Assembly (NCBI RefSeq): GCF_963576615.1
Contig: NC_088708.1
Coordinates: 64,768,672-64,832,671, forward strand
From: Watersipora subatra
Lineage: Eukaryota; Bryozoa; Gymnolaemata; Cheilostomatida; Watersiporidae
Length of the DNA stretch: 64,000 nucleotides
Direction: 5' to 3'
Positions 62,101 through 63,855 of this stretch are shown in pieces. Below the pieces are notes generated by a model. The model saw only the letters and a program-made list of their open reading frames with translations, had not been told where the DNA came from and did not search any database. Position 1 is the stretch's first letter. The number at the start of each line of letters is the position of its first letter. Position numbers and translations under genes: made by a program.

Positions 62101-62962
62101 ACCATAAGCCAGGTAGTGCATTTGTGTGTGGCTATGAGCCATGAGTTGTGGCTTTAGGAGGCTTTGTATGAAATGATTCTGATTAGTCGGTTGTTAATTA
62201 ATTAGGCCATCGTGGCTCTACTTACATGCAAAAAACACTTATTTGCTTGTGTTGGCATAAATATTTGTGTTGAGCCTAAGGAAGATATTCTTACAGGCCA
62301 CCCTGTGCCGAGTTTCACTTTGCAAAATTATTTTATTAATACTTATTTTTACAATTTCCCAACCATACCAGTTGTATTACAGCTACCTAGGCTTCATAAA
62401 ATGTTGATCAATAAACTTCTGATGATTATCTATTGAGTAGTAGTAGCTATGATGGTGATTATATTGTTTCTAACAACAATTCTAATATTGCAAGCTGTAG
62501 TAATAGTTATAACTCAGCATCTGACTCAGAAAGCAATCAGTCAAATGCATTTGAAAGATTAATAAAATAGCCTCAAATGCGCCGTCAGGATTGGCTCTTT
62601 CTTAACAACCATATTCTGTAAACTAGCTAACCAAAGTTTTGTAATCATATAGAAAGACATATTTTGGTAGTTTTATAATCAATTATGTATTTTTAAGGTC
62701 AAAAGAAAATAGCCCATTTACTTTTCGACGCTGAGCTAAATAGGTAACTTCTTTTTGCAGATAGTCTCTTATATTGTATACTGGTCTCCCATATAGGATT
62801 AATAACTACTATGACTATGATACAGGGTCACGCGTAATTCTATTTTATGCAGGACCACAAATAGCTCCAACTGATGTATCGATACAAGCAGACAATTCTT
62901 CGTGCGTTACTGTCAGTTGGGAACCACCTCTATGGCCAAATGGAAAAATCACAGGCTACCAG
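2082..62962 (+). CDS. Large multi-exon gene: signal peptide, F-type lectin/F5/8C-like domain, FN3 repeats (3' incomplete)
   Basis: Twenty-four exons, listed separately, join without a stop into 1166 codons. Order: signal peptide (residues 1 to about 27), F-type lectin/discoidin-like domain (about 28-177), polar linker (about 178-254) and nine and a half FN3 domains (about 255-1166). Every exon has an AG acceptor and GT donor and the phases agree throughout. Each FN3 domain is bounded by phase-1 introns and split by one phase-0 intron, the symmetric 1-1 class typical of shuffled extracellular modules. The product should enter the secretory pathway and act outside the cell; FN3 chains usually serve as adhesion stalks. 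Several NxS/T sequons are present, including NSS in exons C1, C3 and C5. No transmembrane segment or enzymatic domain is seen because the gene runs off the window. Lectin-head plus FN3 architecture occurs in invertebrate receptor-type tyrosine phosphatases, but that is only a guess here. Intron content is mostly transposons. Exon joining is inferred, without transcript evidence. Confidence 0.8.
2357..3098. repeat. Polypyrimidine (CTCTT)n tract in intron 1
   Basis: About 740 bp of C/T with very few purines on the + strand, made of CTCTT, CT and CTCTTCT units, starting 209 bp after the exon 1 donor. Two long overlapping Ser/Leu frames across it are low-complexity artefacts. Confidence 0.92.
3099..6285. 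other. Intron 1, no recognised content
   Basis: AT-rich intronic sequence. I saw no supported exon, RNA gene or repeat boundary. Confidence 0.4.
6286..7000. mobile_element. piggyBac-like MITE, copy 1
   Basis: Aligns along its length with 9726-10433. Left end is TTAA followed by CCCTGACCTTT; right end ...CGGCAGTAAAAGG, with the right TTAA mutated (AATAAG). Shared internal blocks include ACATGTTAACAAATAG and CTAAAACGATCCTCTA. No ORF of transposase size. Confidence 0.65.
7001..9229. other. Intron 1, no recognised content
   Basis: AT-rich. No supported gene; short ORFs here have no family resemblance or splice support. Confidence 0.4.
9230..9692. mobile_element. pogo-like MITE fragment
   Basis: Shares with 52723-53602 the blocks GGTTAGCGATAAGGATAAAA / GACTCCAAAACATGACATTC (near 9233-9290) and the terminal ACGTAAAAGGTTTACATTAT then GGGGCTTTTACTTTA. 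The left part is missing. Confidence 0.5.
9726..10433. mobile_element. piggyBac-like MITE, copy 2 (intact ends, TTAA both sides)
   Basis: Flanked by TTAA at 9722-9725 and 10434-10437. Terminal inverted repeats: GCCTTTTGCTGCC at left, GGCAGTAGAAGGG at right. TTAA targets with CCYTTTnnCTGCC ends are typical of piggyBac-type elements. 708 bp with no transposase, so non-autonomous. Confidence 0.72.
10885..11696. mobile_element. pogo-like MITE, copy
   Basis: Aligns with 52723-53602 along most of its length (for example GGTTTGCATCAACAACTTGTC; GTTAGGATAAGATATATTTT). Right end TATACGTCATAAGAGCATCTACTTTA corresponds to the GGAGCGTCTACTG terminus of the better copy. A related fragment continues at about 11707-11960. 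Confidence 0.6.
12512..12747. mobile_element. Small MITE with CCGCCAC-type subrepeats
   Basis: Ends are inverted: GTAAAACCTCTAATGG at left, CCAGAGGTTTTAG at right. Inside, a roughly 20-bp motif (CTCTATTTGACCGCCAC) is repeated several times. A relative lies at 24880-25890. Confidence 0.55.
12748..13495. other. End of intron 1, no recognised content
   Basis: AT-rich sequence leading to the exon 2 acceptor. Confidence 0.4.
13496..13705 (+). CDS. Exon 2: N-terminal half of F-type lectin/F5/8C-like domain
   Basis: Acceptor is ATATCAACAG, donor GTAGGT; phase 1 in, phase 1 out. The 70 codons show the family hallmarks: ENAALHK near the start, CEKAVDGL (cf. the usual 'AVDGN'), QWWKVDLAGEYSV (cf. 'WWRVDLG..Y.V') and VHRVKVCQ. 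These are the beta-sandwich core motifs shared by fucolectin and F5/8 type C domains. Continues in exon 3. Confidence 0.88.
14102..15006. mobile_element. Long-TIR MITE, copy 2 (complete)
   Basis: About 905 bp with inverted ends of roughly 165 bp: left TTACTTGCAACAAAATTCAC, right GTGAATTTTGTTGCAAGTAA. Same family as 1-885. No ORF. Confidence 0.8.
14802..17471. repeat. Tandem segmental duplication, copy 1 (about 2.67 kb)
   Basis: TAACCAAATGGATTAACTAC at 14802 recurs at 17472, and alignment continues to GCGTAGATGATATTAT / GCGTAGATGTTATTAT. The unit begins inside the right part of the long-TIR MITE. It contains no gene I can support. Confidence 0.92.
15640..15706. repeat. 11-bp minisatellite (CTTTGTATGAC)n
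   Basis: About six units in copy 1 of the tandem duplication; the equivalent place in copy 2 (about 18320-18368) has about four, more degenerate. Confidence 0.85.
17472..20068. repeat. Tandem segmental duplication, copy 2 (about 2.6 kb)
   Basis: Direct repeat of 14802-17471 with scattered substitutions. Shorter by the minisatellite units, by a TGTACATG-rich insert present in copy 1 near 16836-16880, and by a deletion near 19998-20010. The first 200 bp are a partial long-TIR MITE. Confidence 0.92.
20069..22029. other. End of intron 2, no recognised content
   Basis: AT-rich with no supported gene. Confidence 0.4.
22030..22284 (+). CDS. Exon 3: C-terminal half of F-type lectin/F5/8C-like domain
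   Basis: Acceptor TATTTAAG, donor GTAAGT; phase 1 on both sides. The end of the exon reads VARHIAIHSIAHNSLMIGEV then EVISY, matching the closing 'GRYVRI......L.L.EVEVY' strands of the F-type lectin/F5/8C fold. No RGD-like fucose-binding triplet is seen where F-type lectins carry HX26RXDX4R/K, so sugar binding may be lost or altered. No stop in 85 codons. Confidence 0.85.
22285..23987. other. Intron 3, mostly unrecognised
   Basis: A short stretch near 22980-23040 (CACCTGATGGTCTCCTACTG) resembles 11737-11770, suggesting a degraded MITE. A 107-codon ORF at 22296 lacks splice or family support. Confidence 0.35.
23988..24085 (+). CDS. Exon 4: polar linker
   Basis: Acceptor ATTACACAG, donor GTTAGC; phase 1 in, phase 0 out. 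This is the only choice I found that is open and that supplies the phase-0 junction exon 5 requires. The 33 residues are rich in Gln, Thr, Ser and Gly (for example TQQIDVNTQVQSGQSTEH) and match no family I recognise. Probably a flexible spacer between lectin head and FN3 stalk. Confidence 0.65.
24373..24880. repeat. 82-bp minisatellite, about six copies
   Basis: ACATATGTATATTCTTAAGG recurs at 24463, 24545, 24627, 24709 and about 24791, an 82-bp step (the first step is 90 because of extra ATGT). Each unit also carries AGATATCATAATCATGTT. Confidence 0.92.
24880..25890. mobile_element. MITE related to 12512-12747, split by a second element
   Basis: Left part 24880-25020 (GTAAAACTTGTATTTGAATG, repeated GGCCACCTTTATTTGAA). 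Right end about 25790-25890 is inverted (GGCGTTTAAATAAAGGTTTAACAG). The middle is occupied by the minus-strand piggyBac-like copy. Confidence 0.5.
25065..25621 (-). mobile_element. piggyBac-like MITE, copy 3 (inverted, one end lost)
   Basis: Reverse complement aligns with 9726-10433. The TTAA at 25622-25625 adjoins CCCTTTCACTGCC (reverse strand). The far end near 25065 shows no TTAA or TIR. Confidence 0.6.
26060..26192 (+). CDS. Exon 5: basic linker with possible furin-type site
   Basis: Acceptor AACTTTAG, donor GTTAAT (weak); phase 0 in, phase 1 out. The 44 codons have no stop. The segment is polar, with two basic clusters (QKRK and LPKVKRAA). KVKR followed by small residues resembles a proprotein-convertase site. 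A single Cys lies near the end (NDCK). Reading connects directly into FN3 exon A1. Confidence 0.7.
26370..26461 (+). CDS. Exon 6 (A1): FN3-1, strands A-B
   Basis: Acceptor TTTATGTAG, donor GTATGT; phase 1 to 0; 92 nt like every A exon. Starts with the FN3 lead-in APSVPRNL and ends with RFKYTVNWE, the strand B tryptophan. Confidence 0.88.
26537..26866. mobile_element. Fold-back element in intron A1-B1
   Basis: Two nested inverted blocks: GGGACATTTACAGTTATT (26570s) against AAATAACTCTAAATGTCCC (26830s), and CTTGGCTTTAAGCTAATATA... to TTTACGCATGTTGCACTTCA...CTTTCAAATAA (26579-26758). GGAGCTATGAAGTGCAAAATGCGTAAA pairs with its complement across a short loop. It fills most of the 546-bp intron. 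Confidence 0.75.
27008..27212 (+). CDS. Exon 7 (B1): FN3-1, strands C-G
   Basis: Acceptor TTATCTCTAG, donor GTGAGT; phase 0 to 1; 205 nt. Completes the first FN3: ITHYQFRYP (strand C), YTIYEDGDKNFTISVAAVND (strands E-F). It is the most divergent B exon: IYEDG replaces the VYADG found in all others. Contains several NxT sequons. Confidence 0.9.
27213..28689. other. Intron B1-C1, AT-rich left part
   Basis: No supported gene. 28300-28680 is especially AT-rich, and composition then switches abruptly to the GC-richer Gypsy relic. Confidence 0.4.
29120..29650 (-). pseudogene. Reverse transcriptase remnant (minus strand)
   Basis: Minus-strand frames give NYWQLNAA with NKNAY (about 29430), then SLGAFSAAKFS, and near 29135-29160 LYLNDIT, a YLDD box with the first Asp changed to Asn. 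Frames change several times and an in-frame stop sits beside the YLND box. Confidence 0.6.
30167..30424 (-). pseudogene. Aspartic protease remnant (minus strand)
   Basis: 85 open codons. CTINLLSERI follows the place of the catalytic D-T-G, but the triplet itself is absent (MMR). The flap-side ISMMEFLLAHQ corresponds to VGMPLFMAHH in the plus-strand element. Enzymatically dead. Confidence 0.5.
30890..31929 (-). pseudogene. Gag remnant with broken zinc knuckle (minus strand)
   Basis: A minus-strand frame 31696-31929 begins soon after the primer-site region, where Gag should start. Near 30985-31030 the minus strand encodes a C-G and, one frame over, K-T-G-H-V then L-D-C, the two halves of a CCHC zinc knuckle separated by a frameshift and a stop. 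Non-functional. Confidence 0.5.
31935..32225 (-). repeat. 5' LTR-like remnant of the minus-strand Gypsy element
   Basis: On the minus strand it begins near TGATGATGAGCAAAACC, contains TATATAAGGAGACC, and ends near AATCTTTACA, immediately before CTGGTGACAACACTGG, matching the ...CTTTACA/CTGGTGGC layout of the other element. Without a second LTR the edges are approximate. Confidence 0.5.
32691..32800 (+). CDS. Exon 8 (C1): FN3-2, strands A-C
   Basis: Acceptor TTTGTATAACAG, donor GTTGGT; phase 1 to 0; 110 nt like all C exons. Key residues: DNSSC, ISWEPPLWPNGVITGYQ, a textbook FN3 B-C region ending exactly at the Gln before the phase-0 intron. Confidence 0.93.
33279..33530. repeat. 63-bp tandem repeat, four copies
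   Basis: AAGATATCAAGAAAATTCTT starts at 33279, 33342, 33405 and 33468. Copies 1-3 are almost identical; copy 4 drifts at its end. The period is a multiple of three, so one frame stays open with a 21-residue repeat. Confidence 0.95.
33874..34543. mobile_element. Long-TIR MITE next to exon D1
   Basis: About 670 bp with inverted ends of about 140 bp: left AAGGTGCAGCCCCACGTAACG, right complement AAGGTACGGCCACATGTGTCG. ATCACAAAATGAA and TTCACAAAATTATCTGAGCT are present in both arms. No ORF of transposase length. Superfamily not clear. Confidence 0.78.
34571..34742 (+). CDS. Exon 9 (D1): FN3-2, strands C'-G
   Basis: Acceptor CTGCCATTTCAG, donor GTAGAC; phase 0 to 1; 172 nt. Begins YKPNTES, with CQYTPYEKVLCQIRAKN as strands E-F. 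Shares the 172-nt length and the YKPNTES opening with D3, whereas D2 and D4 are 175 nt and begin YKCND. A MITE ends less than 30 nt before this acceptor. Confidence 0.92.
35129..35220 (+). CDS. Exon 10 (A2): FN3-3, strands A-B
   Basis: Acceptor TATTTCCAG, donor GTGAGT; phase 1 to 0; 92 nt. Ends RRRLRYTVTWV. Confidence 0.88.
35221..37175. other. Intron A2-B2
   Basis: Except for the array at 36225-36670, no supported feature. Confidence 0.4.
36225..36670. repeat. Degenerate (TATAATATATAGCCTC)n array
   Basis: Roughly 16-18 bp units such as ATAATATATAGCCTCT and CAATATATACTCTCTA repeated about 25 times with many changes. In intron A2-B2. Confidence 0.8.
37176..37380 (+). CDS. Exon 11 (B2): FN3-3, strands C-G
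   Basis: Acceptor AATCAACACAG, donor GTGAGT; 205 nt, phase 0 to 1. Reads EPSETNCESISSYNTKYP, then VYADGNR and FHVTAVNN. Very close to B4 (54517-54721) in both protein and DNA, including the last bases of the preceding intron. Confidence 0.93.
37539..37648 (+). CDS. Exon 12 (C2): FN3-4, strands A-C
   Basis: Acceptor TCTAATTTCAG, donor GTAGAT; 110 nt, phase 1 to 0. PQLSPASFSIRVDSP, then CVTFLWNPPKWPNGPITGYQ. Pairs with C4. Confidence 0.93.
37649..40410. other. Intron C2-D2, no recognised content
   Basis: AT-rich. ORFs at 38587 and 38815 have neither family resemblance nor splice phase support. The last 80 bp align with the end of intron C4-D4. Confidence 0.4.
40411..40585 (+). CDS. Exon 13 (D2): FN3-4, strands C'-G
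   Basis: Acceptor GTCATTGTAG, donor GTGAGT; 175 nt, phase 0 to 1. Starts YKCNDEGSWTDI, with CQFSPYQVVECELRAVNSAG (E-F strands). Nearly identical to D4, and the 80 bp of intron before both are alignable. Confidence 0.94.
41262..41475. repeat. 8-bp array (TATTTGTG)n with 24-bp higher-order period
   Basis: Units TATTTGTG, TATTTGTG, TGTTTGTG repeat. All three forward frames stay open because 24 divides by 3. Bracketed by direct copies of TTGATTTTTGCTACAACTTG (41229) and TTGATTTTTTGCTACAGCTTG (41482). Confidence 0.92.
41712..41803 (+). CDS. Exon 14 (A3): FN3-5, strands A-B
   Basis: Acceptor TTGTTTACAG, donor GTAGAC; 92 nt, phase 1 to 0. Ends WRLKYTVTWQ. The intron after it holds the Gypsy element. 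Confidence 0.9.
42398..42781 (+). repeat. 5' LTR
   Basis: 384 bp, TGTTGTGG...CTTTACA. Contains a TATA box (TATATAAG, 42615-42622) and a polyadenylation signal AATAAA (42710-42715). The first half is built of degenerate GAGCTGAG/AGCCAAGC units. Confidence 0.92.
42615..42622 (+). promoter_or_regulatory. LTR TATA box
   Basis: TATATAAG, also kept in the 3' LTR at 49482-49489. Confidence 0.6.
42783..42800 (+). promoter_or_regulatory. Primer binding site
   Basis: TGGTGGCAGCGGTAGGAT lies one base after the LTR; TGG pairs with the CCA end of a tRNA, as usual for Gypsy elements. I cannot assign the tRNA with certainty. Confidence 0.65.
42801..43426 (+). other. Leader region of the Gypsy element
   Basis: Holds imperfect direct repeats of a block with GAACTTCCTGGCAACA (about 42955, 43108, 43255), each followed by GGAA/AACCCA-type sequence, suggesting a repeated leader unit of about 150 bp. 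No clear ORF. Confidence 0.5.
43427..44062 (+). pseudogene. gag (in-frame stop)
   Basis: Capsid-type Gag typical of Gypsy: TPQYTGKGDVESFIAHFLEV early, then ARFGLSARQALRQLDALR and an AYGDLPKRHW region. One in-frame TGA at about 43649-43651 splits it; the frame resumes immediately and runs to 44062. No zinc knuckle was picked out downstream. The true start is unclear; the first in-frame ATG is three codons in. Confidence 0.75.
44700..45065 (+). pseudogene. Aspartic protease
   Basis: QFFLDIGCTTNLLNKQVFG around 44767-44820 is the catalytic region. The usual D-T/S-G reads D-I-G (44776-44784), a change expected to abolish or reduce activity. Flap-side AIVGMPLFMAHH is at about 44980-45020. Confidence 0.7.
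45660..46345 (+). pseudogene. Reverse transcriptase (frameshifted)
   Basis: FSTLDLMSKYWQVPLD in one frame (45850s-45900s), then PATFQRFME and LLLYLDDITVIAP in the next (about 45980-46085). The YLDD catalytic box is intact. Downstream RYLGHIVSQDGV and the thumb/connection start follow; a TAA at about 46296 interrupts the frame before GFFGTVGYYRQY. At least two frameshifts and several stops upstream. Confidence 0.88.
46400..46835 (+). pseudogene. RNase H
   Basis: YILDTDVSGCGVGAMLSQ carries the first RNase H Asp region; TSSERN then a TAA (46608-46610); ELLAVKHFQSYLYGQEF becomes LAVKHF after damage; TDHAPF and GNADRLSR close the domain. Broken by stops between 46608 and 46630. Confidence 0.82.
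47150..48300 (+). pseudogene. Integrase with GPY-type C-terminal module
   Basis: Zinc-finger region WCAICPPAM near 47340-47370. First catalytic Asp in AAIDLVGPFP (about 47590), second in YIDQGAQFKSQ (about 47765-47795). The expected Glu in TPYH.QANG..E.NN is Gln (AVQNN, about 47875-47890), so the DDE triad is broken. WLWLTSKRRRQGENP...KFVGPYKV (about 48215-48297) is the GPY/F module, ending at a TAG. Multiple frameshifts and stops. Confidence 0.82.
48446..49084 (+). CDS. Intact 212-codon 3' open frame of the Gypsy element
   Basis: The only long undamaged frame in the element. It lies after the integrase and before the polypurine tract. Very acidic and Glu/Ser/Pro-rich in its first half (AEPEEGE; EEARETATSENPSTPEIPS), then a more ordered region with KTVHMDGTKAFILKHSFPLD and ALEKMVNKGNTSLQDLLTLV. 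No signal peptide, transmembrane segment or Cys pattern, so not envelope-like. The in-frame stop upstream is at 48431; the first ATG is at 48533. Could be a detached Pol tail or an extra 3' ORF. Function unknown. Confidence 0.55.
   Translation: MTQQVGGKAGEIQERPNANDAAPNWEKLLMEAAEKQRQETTTKKNLAEPEEGECQRPSSAKINLVPQIEEVSGEAESNPEEARETATSENPSTPEIPSAPVWHNPRPARTTRKSEQYGDGISFSVELSEDSLEVELKGSKTVHMDGTKAFILKHSFPLDKVRALEKMVNKGNTSLQDLLTLVTSSLKEAEEAVGAPEPVGVAVLKGDQEWRR
49233..49247 (+). promoter_or_regulatory. Polypurine tract
   Basis: GTTGGAGGGGAGAG directly precedes the 3' LTR, as needed for plus-strand priming. Confidence 0.75.
49248..49652 (+). repeat. 3' LTR
   Basis: 405 bp, clearly diverged from the 5' LTR by substitutions and indels in the GAGCC repeat part. 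TATA box kept; the polyadenylation signal reads AATATA instead of AATAAA. Ends TTTTACG, followed by CACT. Confidence 0.92.
49653..50109. other. Rest of intron A3-B3
   Basis: AT-rich; nothing recognised. Confidence 0.4.
50110..50314 (+). CDS. Exon 15 (B3): FN3-5, strands C-G
   Basis: Acceptor CTGTTTTAG, donor GTGAGT; 205 nt, phase 0 to 1. KPTTINCEEITIYTTRYP, then VVYADGEEDVSFYVYAVNN. Pairs with B5. Confidence 0.93.
50832..50941 (+). CDS. Exon 16 (C3): FN3-6, strands A-C
   Basis: Acceptor ATGAATTGCAG, donor GTAAAA; 110 nt, phase 1 to 0. ADNSSCVTINWKPPQWPNGV, then ITGYQ. Groups with C1 and C5. Confidence 0.93.
51682..51853 (+). CDS. Exon 17 (D3): FN3-6, strands C'-G
   Basis: Acceptor TTATATTCAG, donor GTATGA; 172 nt, phase 0 to 1. 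Starts YKPNTESGTQWTDI, with CQYTPYEKVQCQIRAMNSAG. Close paralogue of D1. Confidence 0.93.
51854..52722. other. Intron D3-A4, left part
   Basis: AT-rich; nothing recognised. Confidence 0.4.
52723..53602. mobile_element. pogo-like MITE, best-preserved copy
   Basis: 880 bp. Left end CAGTAGACGCTCCTGAAACG, right end CGTTATAGGAGCGTCTACTG followed by TA. CAGT...ACTG ends with TA target resemble pogo/Tigger-type elements. No transposase ORF. Relatives at 9230-9692, 10885-11696 and 63856-64000. Confidence 0.68.
53603..54179. other. Intron D3-A4, right part
   Basis: AT-rich; nothing recognised. Confidence 0.4.
54180..54271 (+). CDS. Exon 18 (A4): FN3-7, strands A-B
   Basis: Acceptor TTTGTTTACAG, donor GTAGAT; 92 nt, phase 1 to 0. 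Starts APTSPGSLQFG, ends RLKYTVTWM. Confidence 0.9.
54517..54721 (+). CDS. Exon 19 (B4): FN3-7, strands C-G
   Basis: Acceptor AATCAACTCAG, donor GTGAGT; 205 nt, phase 0 to 1. EPSETNCESISSYSTRYL, then VVYADGN and FHVTAVNND. Followed by the LINE insertion. Confidence 0.93.
55055..55849 (+). CDS. LINE ORF1 protein
   Basis: 264 codons, ATG at 55055. Residues about 25-110 are a heptad-rich coiled coil (for example LDRIGNRVTVLEDEQRQQ). The C-terminal half has FNKSLILDGIPVTNKENLH and IFINEQLPKTTQELFYKVR, then a Lys-rich end, the layout of LINE ORF1 nucleic-acid chaperones. It should trimerise through the coiled coil and bind LINE RNA. Stop TAA at 55847. Confidence 0.8.
   Translation: MPNKKHITRQTSSITEDSITLSDINSKLDLTKEWMEDKFNGICQHLDRIGNRVTVLEDEQRQQAKALTYYGEEIESIKKSLCDLQKDYSDLQPSTSSLTKLSKSIQLIEQEKFNKSLILDGIPVTNKENLHAIIEKLSDSLDLSYNEQDIDGIFRTKQSGENPKRAIIIKFNKMSARDAFYDGRKSMVKKSITTKSLGYENSDKIFINEQLPKTTQELFYKVRCKKRDLNYKYAWTYHGNIFMRKEKTSEAIKISSDKDLIDLN
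55867..58800 (+). CDS. LINE ORF2: AP endonuclease and reverse transcriptase
   Basis: The frame opens after TAA at 55864-55866 and stays open to 58800 (about 977 codons). Residue numbers below count from 55945. Endonuclease: HINIRS (N22), SES (E51), VYRAP (Y124), GDINID (D154, N156), SLIDHI (D200), SDHQP (D222-H223). Reverse transcriptase: VTPLFKKGNRTDPSNYRPIS, FLDFSKAFDTI (D597), GVPQGSILGP, FADD (D686, D687). All catalytic residues are present, so the enzyme looks competent. There is no ATG in frame before 56737, which lies beyond the endonuclease; the start must be non-AUG or by reinitiation. It nicks target DNA and primes reverse transcription. Confidence 0.92.
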   Translation, partial: CGFSITSATIPGFDDTPDLLNIHHSALIKPNALKSIVLKNSINILHINIRSIHNKFSEFELFLAHLNVNFSLIVISESWLGEHSYINKFILKNYRLLCSSRPNEGGGGVCVYVADGFEARVLAATLAGAEAVFASVHSSGRRIFSVLAVYRAPSGALPSFLEDLGALIPTLPPDTIIVGDINIDLGPENILDINSFNYENLLTSYGFCNTILTATRLGSTKNSLIDHIATNRVDSNINSATIDFNISDHQPVFASIEFKIKIPKRSNLSIFIIDYDQLAIKLAEQDWRAIMDCSDVNKSFESFSLSFQNLIKIAGKKKLISTNQKKLNFLKPWMNHHLLKQINKRRKLHIKCKKEPFNTSLHTSYHSFRNLVTNEIKTAKTKFYKKEFDKCKNNQNEKWKFINRLLNRDSKNSDSPTSINKDGKLLTDSQDIAETLNDHFVNVGNKLANELPLSDIHFSKFMDNCVNDIDFSFQIIDPHQTLQIIDSFSLPKATGYDRISLRAIKENKLVLIPVLTHLINLVIQQSNFPNCLKIARVTPLFKKGNRTDPSNYRPISILPALSKILEKCLSLQIRDFLETNNILSPKQFGFRKGKSTTTAINSLMEFLYTNLDQSNITQGVFLDFSKAFDTINHKILIDKLFYYNFSVKSSSLIQSYLQNRFQFTKTDTDCSQMRAITIGVPQGSILGPLLFLIFINDLVNAAPALDCILFADDTNIFSTDNSKLQEELNIINEWCLSNRLILNNSKTFQVVFKNPSKNTQNYNLSLSLNNSQLQIKDSTQFLGITLDNNLTFKKHIQSLIKKLNYILLIFRFIRPYLDKSTMINLYYSFFYSLLIYGIEFWGHGNKTDLNKLLIMQKKAIRIILNFKPNQTVSKNFKILKIKPIEILFQYRLLMFLTNSFPMEELQDFMIDHCQDTRLKSKNQLKLKKCLSSKGQRSIFFSAMKLYNKFLSDCAGSAPGQLKAKLVERLWASWDCPS
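58801..58995 (+). other. LINE 3' UTR and tail
   Basis: GC-rich to about 58915, then AATAAA at about 58951 and repeated TCAAA units to about 58995. Confidence 0.75.
59055..59164 (+). CDS. Exon 20 (C4): FN3-8, strands A-C
   Basis: Acceptor CATATTGCAG, donor GTAGAT; 110 nt, phase 1 to 0. PQLSPVSFNMRVDSP, then CVTLSWEPPNWPNGPITGYQ. Confidence 0.93.
59165..59966. other. Intron C4-D4
   Basis: No separate feature. The last 80 bp align with the end of intron C2-D2, supporting the cassette duplication. Confidence 0.5.
59967..60141 (+). CDS. Exon 21 (D4): FN3-8, strands C'-G
   Basis: Acceptor TTCACTGTAG, donor GTAAAT; 175 nt, phase 0 to 1. YKCNDESSWTDI, CHFSPYQVVECELRAVNSAG. Near-identical to D2. 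Confidence 0.94.
60142..60540. other. Intron D4-A5
   Basis: No recognised feature apart from similarity of its end to the intron before A3. Confidence 0.4.
60541..60632 (+). CDS. Exon 22 (A5): FN3-9, strands A-B
   Basis: Acceptor TTGTTCACAG, donor GTAAAC; 92 nt, phase 1 to 0. Ends GRLRLKYTVTWK. The intron before it (ending TTTTGTTCACAG) aligns with the one before A3. Confidence 0.91.
60761..60971 (+). CDS. Exon 23 (B5): FN3-9, strands C-G
   Basis: Acceptor TTGTTTTGCAG, donor GTAAGT; 211 nt, two codons longer than the other B exons; phase 0 to 1. KPDVINCAEIKSYIITYP, then RVVYADGEEEITFSVYAVNN. Preceded by the shortest intron of the gene (128 bp). Confidence 0.93.
60972..62852. other. Intron B5-C5
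   Basis: AT-rich. A 50-codon Ser/Asn-rich open frame around 62421-62571 and a 74-codon frame at 62212 have no family match I can defend. Confidence 0.4.
62853..62962 (+). CDS. Exon 24 (C5): FN3-10, strands A-C; last exon in window
   Basis: Acceptor TTTTATGCAG, donor GTAAGG; 110 nt, phase 1 to 0. PQIAPTDVSIQADNSSC, then VSWEPPLWPNGKITGYQ. The matching D exon is not in the remaining 1038 bp, so the gene continues to the right. Confidence 0.93.
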
Positions 62963-63855
62963 GTAAGGCTCGTTATGATGCATTCCTCGGTAGTTAGATT
63001 AGGTTAACATATTAGACAGATGTGTTAATGGCTTGAAACTGAACGTTATGAACATTAACAGTCATTATGGGTAAGAATCATTAACATTGCTGGTGCTTAT
63101 TGGTATATTGTCAAACCAGTCCTTTACCTCCATGATATTTTGCTAAACATTGTAATAGATGCTAGTTAGTGTACTTCATCATTCTAGTATTCATGTACTA
63201 GCATTCATCATAATTGTTGTGATCGATGTTGCTTGACTATCTTAGAGCAATTACAGTATAACGCCCGAGTCTCTGCATCAAAATACAATCTTATTCCAAC
63301 TAGTAAACCAGATATTATACTCATGCAAAAAGTCTACTTTTTTTAACTCCAACCAAACAGAGCAGAAAAAAATTGGTTTAACTCCTTTGATATTGCAATG
63401 AGATTGTTTGATTGGGGGTGAACTTGTGAGTTGGTTGGAATATTCTTGCTGAACAAGATCAGCCAGAAATTTAGAAACTTGTTTGGCTTATACCAGAAAA
63501 ACAGCCTAAGGACCCTGAGAGACACTACAAAAACATAGAGCTAATGAAAAAAAAACTCTGTGCCATCTCTCAAAACTGCAGCTTATGCCTCACCATAAAA
63601 ACAAATAAATAAGTAGCCAATTTTTTGGCTGTAACACTAGACCTGAGCAACTGAGCCTATGCATTTTACAGCCAGCCAAACAACGAGCTAAAACATGAGA
63701 ATAGCAAGTCCAACTAACCCCCTCCCCAAGCCTTCTTTGCAACACACCGGATGCATTGAACAAATGGCTTTGCAACAGGACGTGCCACGCAAAAGTATTT
63801 CACCAAATGATCTCAAAATGTCATAAAACACGAGAAGAAAATGGACCCAACTTTA
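62963..63855. other. Intron after C5, no D5 exon present
   Basis: Scanned for a YK-start exon with CQ..PY and ECELRA-like motifs; none seen. Confidence 0.5.

Noticed and set aside
62212..62571. Possible transposase N-terminus (Ser/Asn/Asp-rich frames)
   Set aside because: Composition hints at transposon N-termini but no catalytic motif or TIR could be found.
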